Of a stretch of 64,000 nucleotides of DNA, positions 36,025 through 43,308 are shown one piece after another. A program made the position numbers and the translations under genes. Under the pieces are notes generated by a model, which saw only the letters and a program-made list of their open reading frames with translations, was not told where the DNA came from and did not search any database. The DNA is from an uncultured Psychroserpens sp. GTDB taxonomy: Bacteria; Bacteroidota; Bacteroidia; Flavobacteriales; Flavobacteriaceae. Numbering within the stretch: the stretch's first letter is position 1; each line of letters starts with the position of its first letter. The stretch is from assembly GCF_947500255.1 (NCBI RefSeq), contig NZ_CANMRL010000001.1, forward strand, positions 310,001-374,000, in the 5' to 3' direction.

Positions 36025-36764
36025 TGATATATACTTCATATAATATATTATTCTTAATAATCTTGCCTGTTGTTGCATTTCTATATGCAAGTGTAGGTCA
36101 TGGTGGCGCAAGTGGCTATCTAGCTTTAATGGCCTTATTTTCATTTGCACCAGACATAATGAAGCCAACAGCATTACTGCTTAATTTATTTGTCGCTGCT
36201 ATAGCATTTTACCATTACTATAAAGCTGGATACTTTAATGCAAAACTGTTTTTGTCATTTGCGGTTGCATCAATTCCTACAGCTTTTATTGGAGGCATGC
36301 TTGAAATTGATGCATCGATTTACAAAAAAATATTAGCAGCACTATTAATTTTCGCCATCTTAAAAATGCTAAATGTCTTTGGTAAAGAAAGTTCGCAAAT
36401 CAAGGATGTAAAAGTTTGGCAAGGACTCGTAGTCGGAGGCGGTATCGGTTTTTTCTCTGGTCTTATTGGAATTGGAGGTGGTATTATTTTAAGTCCAATA
36501 ATTCTATTATTACACTGGGGAAAAATGAAAGAAGCCGCTGCAGTATCTGCACTTTTTATTTGGGTAAATTCAGTAGCGGGATTAGCAGGTCAGTTTAGCA
36601 ACGGACTTACATTAGATAGTCAATCATTTTTACTTGTTGGTATTGCGCTTGTTGGTGGTTTCTTTGGAAGTTATCTAGGAAGTAAACAATTTAATAATAA
36701 ACTGTTACGCTATATGCTTGCTATTGTTTTAATCATTGCTTCAGTTAAATTAATTATAATATAA
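36021..36764 (+). CDS. TauE/SafE (TSUP) family membrane transporter
   Basis: 247 aa, about eight hydrophobic segments. The two family signatures are present: PVVAFLYASVGHGGASGYLA near the start and GIGFFSGLIGIGGGIILSP near the middle, one per inverted repeat half. The family moves sulfur-containing and other anions. Its place between a ModE-type regulator and mobA, with an ATGA overlap and an abutting stop/start, suggests an oxyanion linked to molybdenum metabolism. Molybdate, tungstate or sulfite are all possible. No ModABC transporter occurs in the window. Confidence 0.88.
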   Translation: MMIYTSYNILFLIILPVVAFLYASVGHGGASGYLALMALFSFAPDIMKPTALLLNLFVAAIAFYHYYKAGYFNAKLFLSFAVASIPTAFIGGMLEIDASIYKKILAALLIFAILKMLNVFGKESSQIKDVKVWQGLVVGGGIGFFSGLIGIGGGIILSPIILLLHWGKMKEAAAVSALFIWVNSVAGLAGQFSNGLTLDSQSFLLVGIALVGGFFGSYLGSKQFNNKLLRYMLAIVLIIASVKLIII

Positions 36765-37349
36765 ATGTTAAACCAAAGTAACATCACAGCAATTATCTTA
36801 GCAGGAGGCAAAAGCTCACGTATGGGTTATGAAAAAGGTCTTGTTATGTACAAAAACAAACCATTTATTGCCCACGTTATTCATGCTGCTGAGACTTTGG
36901 TTAATGAGGTCATTATCGTAAGTAACAATAAGAACTATGATCAATTTAATTTGAAACGGGTTAATGATATAATGATAAATACAGGGCCTTTAGCAGGTTT
37001 ATATTCTGGGTTATACCATTCCACAACCGAAGACAACCTTGTGTTAAGCTGTGATATTCCATTAATAACTAAGGAATTACTAGAACAGCTTATTAGTGAT
37101 GTTTCTGTTGAAGATGATATTGTACAGGTTTCAGTTAAAGATAGAACAAACCCCTTATTAGCTGTATACAAAAAACGCTGTATGATGTCTTGTTTAAAAA
37201 CAATAGAATCTGGAGAACGTCGCTTACAAACCTTTGTAAACCAACAAAAAACAAAGACTATTATTCTGAAATCGTCACTAGAGAAATATTCACAAAACAT
37301 AAATACACGAGATCAATTAAATCTGTTATACAATGAAATTGACAATTAA
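36765..37349 (+). CDS. mobA: Molybdenum cofactor guanylyltransferase MobA
   Basis: 194 aa. It has the nucleotidyltransferase signature ILAGGKSSRMGYEKGL (about 11-26). It also has the MobA features NTGPLAGLYSGLYHS and LVLSCDIPLITKELL, whose Asp coordinates magnesium. It adds GMP from GTP to molybdopterin-Mo. It starts on the base after the TauE stop and overlaps moaD by 17 bp. The cluster also has a separate cytidylyltransferase-type gene (42192), so both dinucleotide forms of the cofactor may be made. Confidence 0.9.
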   Translation: MLNQSNITAIILAGGKSSRMGYEKGLVMYKNKPFIAHVIHAAETLVNEVIIVSNNKNYDQFNLKRVNDIMINTGPLAGLYSGLYHSTTEDNLVLSCDIPLITKELLEQLISDVSVEDDIVQVSVKDRTNPLLAVYKKRCMMSCLKTIESGERRLQTFVNQQKTKTIILKSSLEKYSQNINTRDQLNLLYNEIDN

Positions 37350-37566
37350 ATATTTTGGAATGTTAGCGGAGATTACAGAATGTACAGAGGAAACTATTAC
37401 ATTTTCTGAAGACACTGTTTCTGAATTACTAAAGATGCTCCTTGCTAAATACCCAGCACTTGAAAAAAAAGAATTTCAAGTAGCTCAAAATCAAACTTTG
37501 GTTTCAGAAGACACTCAAATTTTAAATTCTGAAATTGTACTATTACCACCTTTTGCTGGAGGTTAA
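37333..37566 (+). CDS. moaD: Molybdopterin synthase small subunit MoaD
   Basis: 77 aa ubiquitin-fold sulfur carrier. It begins MKLTIKYFGMLAEITEC, as MoaD does, and ends ...LLPPFAGG. The C-terminal Gly-Gly is the site adenylylated by MoeB and then thiocarboxylated. It overlaps the end of mobA by 17 bp and is followed by moeB at 5 bp, so carrier and activator are translated together. Confidence 0.93.
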   Translation: MKLTIKYFGMLAEITECTEETITFSEDTVSELLKMLLAKYPALEKKEFQVAQNQTLVSEDTQILNSEIVLLPPFAGG

Positions 37567-37571
37567 AGACT

Positions 37572-38648
37572 ATGAGTAGATATAGTAGACATATTATTTT
37601 AAAGGACATCGGCATTGATGGTCAAAACAAACTTAATCAGGCTAAAGTTTTAGTTATTGGCGCTGGTGGCTTAGGCTGTCCTGTGCTTCAATATCTAGCG
37701 GCTGCTGGCATAGGTCATATTGGTATTATAGATTTTGATATTGTGGAAGAATCAAACCTGCAACGCCAAATCCTCTATGGAACGTCTAATTTAGGGCAGC
37801 AAAAAGCCATCGCAGCAAAACAACGACTAAGTGATTTAAATAACACTATAACTGTCGAAGCTTTTACAGAAGCCCTTACACCTCAGAATGCATTACATTA
37901 CTTTTCTAACTACGATATTATTGTCGATGGTACAGACAATTTTGAAACTCGTTACCTTATAAATGATGCTGCCATATTAACTAATAAACCTATTGTATAT
38001 GGTGCTATCTATAAATTTGAAGGACAGGTATCTGTTTTTAATTATAATAATGGACCAAGTTATCGATGTCTATTTCCCAATCCTCCAAGTGAAAATGACA
38101 TTCCCAATTGTTCTGAAGTTGGTGTTTTAGGTATTTTACCTGGAATTATTGGAACTATGCAAGCCAATGAAGTTATTAAAATCATTCTCGGTTTTAAAAA
38201 CGTTCTGTCTGGAAAGCTCTATTGCTACAATTCGAAAACCACACAAACATTTACCATTGACATTAAAAAATCTACTACCGAATTTGAGAAGGTTAAATCC
38301 AAAAGAGATTACTTTGAAGAACAATATTATAGCAAAACCTGCAACCTTACTGTAAAAGAAATAACCATAGATGAAGCTTTACAAAAAGAAAACATCTTGT
38401 TTATTGATGTGCGTGAACTTAATGAGTTACCAAAAGCTAACAGATTACATCATATAAAAATACCGTTGAGTACAATAAAACAGGAACTTCATAGTATTGA
38501 TAAAACAAAAACCATAATAATGTTTTGTAAATCTGGAATGCGAAGTAAAAAAGCCGTTTCTATTTTACAAGAACAAGATATTACTAATTGTTATAGTATA
38601 AAAAATGGTATAACCGCCATTGAGAACTATTTTAAAATACATGTATAA
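37572..38648 (+). CDS. moeB: MoeB/ThiF-type adenylyltransferase fused to rhodanese domain
   Basis: 358 aa. Residues 1-250 are the E1-like domain. They include RYSRHIILKDIGIDGQNKL, the ATP-binding GAGGLGCPVLQYLAAAGIG (about 30-48), DGTDNFETRYLINDA and EVGVLGILPGIIG. Residues about 265-358 form a rhodanese domain with the active Cys in IMFCKSGMRSKKAV (near 319). Such fusions activate MoaD as acyl-adenylate and pass on sulfur. The C-terminal zinc CxxC of E. coli MoeB is not evident (only one Cys in SKTCNLT). The stop overlaps the moaE start by one base (TAATG). Confidence 0.92.
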   Translation: MSRYSRHIILKDIGIDGQNKLNQAKVLVIGAGGLGCPVLQYLAAAGIGHIGIIDFDIVEESNLQRQILYGTSNLGQQKAIAAKQRLSDLNNTITVEAFTEALTPQNALHYFSNYDIIVDGTDNFETRYLINDAAILTNKPIVYGAIYKFEGQVSVFNYNNGPSYRCLFPNPPSENDIPNCSEVGVLGILPGIIGTMQANEVIKIILGFKNVLSGKLYCYNSKTTQTFTIDIKKSTTEFEKVKSKRDYFEEQYYSKTCNLTVKEITIDEALQKENILFIDVRELNELPKANRLHHIKIPLSTIKQELHSIDKTKTIIMFCKSGMRSKKAVSILQEQDITNCYSIKNGITAIENYFKIHV

Positions 38649-39094
38649 TGAACAAAGAACGTAAACCTAAAGCAGTTTTTATAGAAGGGGCTATTTCGGC
38701 AGAATTTATAGGAAATTCTATTGCTAAGCATCAAACAAAAACCACTATTGGTGCTCATGACATCTTTTTAGGACAGGTGAGAGCAGATATTATAGATGGA
38801 AAGACCATTAAAGCTATTGAATATACAGCTTACGAAGAGATGGCTAACGAGAAATTTCATGAGATTCGTGAAGCAACCTTTAAAAAATTCAACCTTACTT
38901 GTATGCATATTTATCATAGCTTAGGAAAGGTAAATGCAGGAGAAATCTGCCTATTTGTATTCGTTTCTTCTCCAAGACGTGTAGAAGTTTTTAATGCTAT
39001 AGAATATTTGGTTAACACAATTAAAGAACAAGTTCCCATTTTTGGTAAAGAGATTTTTGAAGACCAAAGCCACCAATGGAAAGTTAATAGTTAA
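38648..39094 (+). CDS. moaE: Molybdopterin synthase catalytic subunit MoaE
   Basis: 148 aa, the usual MoaE size. Family features are AHDIFLGQVRAD, EYTAYEEMANEKF, MHIYHSLGKVNAGEICLFVF and RRVEVFNAIEYLVNTIKEQV, with the late Lys-rich catalytic segment (VPIFGKEIF). With MoaD it turns cyclic pyranopterin monophosphate into molybdopterin. It starts on the last base of the moeB stop, and moaCB follows at 3 bp. Confidence 0.93.
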   Translation: MNKERKPKAVFIEGAISAEFIGNSIAKHQTKTTIGAHDIFLGQVRADIIDGKTIKAIEYTAYEEMANEKFHEIREATFKKFNLTCMHIYHSLGKVNAGEICLFVFVSSPRRVEVFNAIEYLVNTIKEQVPIFGKEIFEDQSHQWKVNS

Positions 39095-39097
39095 AAA

Positions 39098-40009
39098 ATG
39101 GTAGATATAACACACAAAATAAATACGTTAAGGATTGCAACTGCTCAAGCCATTGTAAAAGTGAGTACCTTGGATACTATTAAAGCAATAGAAAACAAAA
39201 CAGTACCAAAAGGTGATGTTTTTGCTATGAGTAAAGCAGCAGGTTTGTTAGGCGTTAAAAAAACACCTGACCTACTTCCAGACTGTCATCCATTACCAAT
39301 AGAATTTACAGGTATAGACTATGACATCAATGGTTTAGAAATTACAATTCTTTGTACGATAAAAACTATTTACAAAACTGGAGTCGAAGTAGAAGCCATG
39401 CATGGCGCAAGTATTGTTGCGTTAAACATGTATGATATGCTAAAACCTATTGACAAAGGTGTTGAAATTCATCATATCAAATTATTAAATAAAAAAGGCG
39501 GAAAATCTGATTTTAAAGATCATTTCAGAAAAGATATAACAGCTGCTGTTGTTGTGTGCTCAGATACCATTTCGGCAGGACAAAAAGAGGATAAAGCTGG
39601 AAAAGCTATTATTCAAAAATTAGAGGATTGCGATGTTGCGATTTCAGACTATACCATAATTCCTGATGAAATAGATCGCATTCAACAAAAAGTAAAACAC
39701 TATCAAGAACAACATATAGATTTGGTCATTTTTACTGGAGGCACAGGATTATCTAAACGCGATGTCACACCAGAAGCTTTAGAGCCGCTATTAGACAGAA
39801 CCATTCCTGGTATAGAAGAAGCTATTCGTAGTTACGGACAAGAAAGAACACCATATGCTATGTTATCTCGAAGCGTTGCAGGAACGTATAAAAATTGTTT
39901 GGTATTAGCTTTACCTGGCTCAACTAATGGTGCTAAAGAATCTATGGATGCTATTTTTCCATCACTGTTGCATATTTTCAGAATATTTAAAGGCGCACGT
40001 CACGATTAA
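39098..40009 (+). CDS. moaCB: Bifunctional MoaC-MoaB protein
   Basis: 303 aa fusion. Residues 1-145 are MoaC, cyclic pyranopterin monophosphate synthase: VSKAAGLLG-like MSKAAGLLGVKKTPDLLPDC, HPLPIEF and GVEVEAMHGASIVALNMYDM. Residues about 148-303 are MoaB/MogA-type: AAVVVCSDTISAGQKEDKAG, VIFTGGTGLSKRDVTPEAL and LALPGSTNGAKESMDAIFP. The second half adenylylates molybdopterin before MoeA acts. The fusion order is known in other bacteria, and no separate moaB or moaC is present. moaA follows after 2 bp. Confidence 0.93.
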   Translation: MVDITHKINTLRIATAQAIVKVSTLDTIKAIENKTVPKGDVFAMSKAAGLLGVKKTPDLLPDCHPLPIEFTGIDYDINGLEITILCTIKTIYKTGVEVEAMHGASIVALNMYDMLKPIDKGVEIHHIKLLNKKGGKSDFKDHFRKDITAAVVVCSDTISAGQKEDKAGKAIIQKLEDCDVAISDYTIIPDEIDRIQQKVKHYQEQHIDLVIFTGGTGLSKRDVTPEALEPLLDRTIPGIEEAIRSYGQERTPYAMLSRSVAGTYKNCLVLALPGSTNGAKESMDAIFPSLLHIFRIFKGARHD

Positions 40010-40011
40010 AC

Positions 40012-41019
40012 ATGAAAAAAGTAAATCCTATTTTAATAGACACCTATAAACGAGAGCATACATATCTTCGTATTTCTCTTACCGAACGTTGTAATTTACG
40101 ATGCACCTATTGCATGCCTGCCGAAGGCATTCAGTTATCACCAAAATCACATATCATGTCTTTTGATGAAATCTACACCATTGCCAAAATATTTGTAGAT
40201 CATGGCGTGACAAAAATTAGACTTACTGGAGGAGAACCTTTGGTTAGAAAAGATGCTCATATTATTTTAGAAAAATTGGCAACACTTCCTGTTGAACTAG
40301 CCTTAACTACTAATGCTGTGAATCTAGAACGTCACATTGAAACGCTAAAAAACTGTCACATAAAAAATATCAATGTTAGCTTGGATTCTTTAAATGCTGA
40401 AAAGTTTAAAGAGATTACAAGACGGGATTATTTTGATAAAGTGTATAACAATATTCTATCATTAGTTGCAGAAGGGTTCAATGTAAAAATCAATGCTGTT
40501 TTAATGAAAGGATTTAATGACAATGAAATCATCGACTTTATAGAACTAACTAAAATATTACCTATTACTGTTCGGTTTATAGAATTTATGCCTTTTGATG
40601 GTAACAAGTGGGATATCAAAAAAATGGTCTCATTAAAAGAAGTATTAGATATCACAACTGATAGCTTTTCAAAAGAAAAACTCATACGATTAGATGACGC
40701 TAAGAATGACACATCCAAAAATTATAAGATTAAAGGCTACAAAGGTTCATTTGCAATCATAAGCTCTGTCACTAATCCGTTTTGTGATTCTTGCAATAGA
40801 CTTAGATTAACTGCAAACGGTCATTTAAAGAATTGCTTGTTTTCTGCTGAAGAATCTGATCTATTAACAGCGCTTAGAGTAGGAAAATCTATCGATAATA
40901 TCATTAAGAAAGCTATTCGCTTAAAAGCCAAAATGAGAGGTGGAATGGACACACTCGAAAAGCTAAAAACACCTGATCTACACTCAAAAAATAGAAGCAT
41001 GATTACTATTGGAGGATAG
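40012..41019 (+). CDS. moaA: GTP 3',8-cyclase MoaA (radical SAM)
   Basis: 335 aa. The radical-SAM cluster motif is TERCNLRCTYCMPAEGI (Cys 27, 31, 34). The second, GTP-binding 4Fe-4S cluster is formed by NPFCDSCNRLRLTANG and the Cys of HLKNCLF (about 257, 260, 274). KIRLTGGEPLVRKD and MRGGMDTLEK are also typical. The protein ends in Gly-Gly, needed for activity in the family. It starts the pathway from GTP together with MoaC. It is the last gene of the tight moa/moe run; a 153-bp gap follows. Confidence 0.96.
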   Translation: MKKVNPILIDTYKREHTYLRISLTERCNLRCTYCMPAEGIQLSPKSHIMSFDEIYTIAKIFVDHGVTKIRLTGGEPLVRKDAHIILEKLATLPVELALTTNAVNLERHIETLKNCHIKNINVSLDSLNAEKFKEITRRDYFDKVYNNILSLVAEGFNVKINAVLMKGFNDNEIIDFIELTKILPITVRFIEFMPFDGNKWDIKKMVSLKEVLDITTDSFSKEKLIRLDDAKNDTSKNYKIKGYKGSFAIISSVTNPFCDSCNRLRLTANGHLKNCLFSAEESDLLTALRVGKSIDNIIKKAIRLKAKMRGGMDTLEKLKTPDLHSKNRSMITIGG

Positions 41020-41116
41020 ATAATCATGCTATAAGTTTTAATTAGTGTGAATACGTTTTTATTTGCTCTTGCTTTTAAAAAGTGTTGGTTTAATAGTAGC
41101 AGACAAAATCTTATTT

Positions 41117-41140
41117 AGTTTTATAATATTCAATAAAACT
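41117..41140. promoter_or_regulatory. Inverted repeat in the moaA-xdhC gap
   Basis: AGTTTTAT and ATAAAACT are perfect 8-bp arms around an 8-base AT-rich spacer, 32 bp before the XdhC-like start. It may be an operator or weak hairpin marking a separate transcription unit for the genes that follow. No U-run follows the stem closely. The rest of this 153-bp gap shows nothing clear. Confidence 0.35.
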
Positions 41141-41172
41141 GTATTTTAGTAGGCATTCAGATAATAAGATCT

Positions 41173-42195
41173 ATGACACACGAATTCAAAGACATTGTTT
41201 ACAAAGCTAAGATCAATCAGCAAAACAGATTAAAAAATGTCCTTGCCACTGTAGTATTTCTCGAAGGATCGTCCTACAGAAAACCTGGAGTAAGAATGCT
41301 CATTTCTGAAGATGGCACAATGGTTGGCGCTGTAAGCGGTGGTTGTGTAGAAAATGAAGTTAAACGACGTGCACAATCCGTATTTGTAGATGGAAAACCT
41401 AAAGTCATTACTTATGATGGACGCTACCGATTAGGCTGTGAAGGTATATTGTATATCTTGATTGAACCATTCTATATTTCTGATGACTTCTTGAAAACAT
41501 TTCAATCGAGCTTAGACTGTCGGGATACTTTTAAAATTGAATCTTATTTCAAAAAAGAAGATGAAGCCTATGGTAATTTCGGAAGTGTGTTTCACGTCAA
41601 TACCAATACTAATTTTACGTTTTCAGAAACATTCAAACCTAAACACTCTGAAACGACACAACTCTTTTCTCAAGATTTAAAACCTAGTCTTAAATTACTC
41701 ATTATTGGCGGTGAACATGACGCGGTTAAGTTATGTGCTATGGCAAATTTATTAGGCTGGGAAGTTGATATCATAACGTCTATAAAAGATCCTAAGTTAT
41801 TATCTGATTTTCCAGGTGCCAAATCAGTCACTGCGCAAACTCCCGAAATAGCTGATCTCAAAATAGATACTGAAACAGTTGTTGTATTGATGACTCATAA
41901 TTATGTTTTAGATTTAAAATATTTGATCAAGTTAGAGCCATTACACCCTCAATATATTGGCATTATTGGTTCATCTAAACGTAGAAATCAATTACAAAAT
42001 GAACTCATGAATTATGTCTCAGAGTTATCTGAAACATTTCTTGAACGTATACATAGTCCAGCCGGATTACATATTGGCGCCATAACTCCTGAAGAAATTG
42101 CCTTGTCAATTCTTGCCGAAATTTTATCTGTTATACGAAAAACTGAAGTGATGCCGCTAAGAACCTTTGCGAATAAAATGTCTAAGGAACAATGA
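41173..42195 (+). CDS. XdhC/CoxI-family molybdoenzyme maturation protein
   Basis: 340 aa. The N-terminal XdhC domain has TVVFLEGSSYRKPGVRMLIS and GAVSGGCVENEVKRRAQSVF. The C-terminal Rossmann-like domain includes LLIIGGEHDAVKLCAMANLL, VVLMTHNYVLDLKYLIK, YIGIIGSSKRRNQ and a GLHIGAITPEEIALSILAEI closing segment. Family members bind molybdenum cofactor, help sulfurate it and load it into xanthine-dehydrogenase-type enzymes. It overlaps mocA by 4 bp and precedes the IorAB-type genes, so it probably serves those. A second XdhC lies at 53129. Confidence 0.9.
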   Translation: MTHEFKDIVYKAKINQQNRLKNVLATVVFLEGSSYRKPGVRMLISEDGTMVGAVSGGCVENEVKRRAQSVFVDGKPKVITYDGRYRLGCEGILYILIEPFYISDDFLKTFQSSLDCRDTFKIESYFKKEDEAYGNFGSVFHVNTNTNFTFSETFKPKHSETTQLFSQDLKPSLKLLIIGGEHDAVKLCAMANLLGWEVDIITSIKDPKLLSDFPGAKSVTAQTPEIADLKIDTETVVVLMTHNYVLDLKYLIKLEPLHPQYIGIIGSSKRRNQLQNELMNYVSELSETFLERIHSPAGLHIGAITPEEIALSILAEILSVIRKTEVMPLRTFANKMSKEQ

Positions 42196-42773
42196 AGGTT
42201 GCCATTTTAATTCTAGCAGCTGGTAGTTCAAATAGAATGGGAACGGCGAAACAATTATTAACTATTGGTCATACAACACTTATAGGAAAATCTATCGAAA
42301 CAGCTTTACAATCTAATGCCAACGAGGTGTTTTGTGTATTAGGTGCAAATGCTGAAAAAATTCGTAAATCTATTAATTCATATAAAGCAAACGTTATCAT
42401 TAACACGAATTACAATAACGGATTAAGTTCTAGCATTATAGCTGGATTAGATCATATTGAAAATCTAAACTTTGATGCTGTTTTAATAACACTTGCAGAT
42501 CAACCTCGTATTGATGTCAATTATCTAAATGTATTAATTGATAGTTTTAATCAAAATTCTTCAAAAATTTCTGCATCAGATTATCAAGATAATATTGGCG
42601 TACCTGCTATTTTTCCAAAGACATATTTTAAACAGTTAAAAAGACTTGAAGGAGATAAAGGCGCAAAAAATGTCTTGAATTCCAATAATAAAAATGTTAT
42701 TAAAGTCAATTGTAATACGTTATTAGATATAGATACACAACAAGACTATCTCGATTTCTTAAAATCGTTATAA
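42192..42773 (+). CDS. mocA: Molybdenum cofactor cytidylyltransferase (MocA-type)
   Basis: 193 aa nucleotidyltransferase. The signature LILAAGSSNRMGTAKQLLTI (about 5-24) has the AAGxSxRMGxxKxLL form of the MocA branch, unlike the LAGG of mobA. ITLADQPRIDVNYLNVLI holds the metal-binding Asp, and GDKGAKNVL is also typical of the branch. It would make the CMP form of the cofactor used by xanthine-oxidase-family enzymes. The ATGA overlap with the XdhC-like gene and the IorAB-type genes downstream fit this. Specificity is inferred. Confidence 0.88.
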   Translation: MKVAILILAAGSSNRMGTAKQLLTIGHTTLIGKSIETALQSNANEVFCVLGANAEKIRKSINSYKANVIINTNYNNGLSSSIIAGLDHIENLNFDAVLITLADQPRIDVNYLNVLIDSFNQNSSKISASDYQDNIGVPAIFPKTYFKQLKRLEGDKGAKNVLNSNNKNVIKVNCNTLLDIDTQQDYLDFLKSL

Positions 42774-42835
42774 AAAATTAATACACTACGATTTTCCAGC
42801 AAATATTTTATAACTTTAGCTAAATCTCAAGTTCT

Positions 42836-43297
42836 ATGGCAAGTTATAATTTAAAAGTTAACGGAAAATCAGTTAACATAAACGTAGACGATGATACTCC
42901 TTTACTATGGGTACTTCGTGACGAACTCAATTTAGTAGGCACCAAATTTGGTTGCGGAATTGCTCAATGTGGTGCATGTACAGTGCATCTAGACGGTGTT
43001 GCAGTCAGGAGTTGTTCTCTTCCTGTATCTAGCCTTGAAGGCGCTAACATTACAACTATTGAAGGCCTTGCAAAAGATGAATTACATCCTGTGCAAGAGG
43101 CTTGGAAAGAATTAGATGTACCGCAATGTGGTTACTGTCAAGCTGGTCAAATGATGACCGCTTCTTCTTTTTTAAAAGACAATCCAAACCCTAGTAACGA
43201 AGACATAAGAAATGCCATGAATGGTAATTTATGTCGATGCGCGAGTTATAACCGAATTGAAAAAGCAGTTGCCTTAGCTGCTAAAAAAATGTCTTAA
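42836..43297 (+). CDS. (2Fe-2S) subunit of IorAB-type molybdo-hydroxylase
   Basis: 153 aa with the two domains of this subunit class. A plant-type 2Fe-2S domain carries [16 protein letters not shown] (about 39-54), and an all-helical 2Fe-2S domain carries [11 protein letters not shown] and [16 protein letters not shown]. No signal sequence is present; export would be by hitchhiking on the Tat-bearing large subunit. It is 11 bp before that gene. There is no FAD subunit, as in isoquinoline 1-oxidoreductase and related aldehyde dehydrogenases. Confidence 0.94.
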   Translation: MASYNLKVNGKSVNINVDDDTPLLWVLRDELNLVGTKFGCGIAQCGACTVHLDGVAVRSCSLPVSSLEGANITTIEGLAKDELHPVQEAWKELDVPQCGYCQAGQMMTASSFLKDNPNPSNEDIRNAMNGNLCRCASYNRIEKAVALAAKKMS

Positions 43298-43308
43298 GCT
43301 AAATTATT

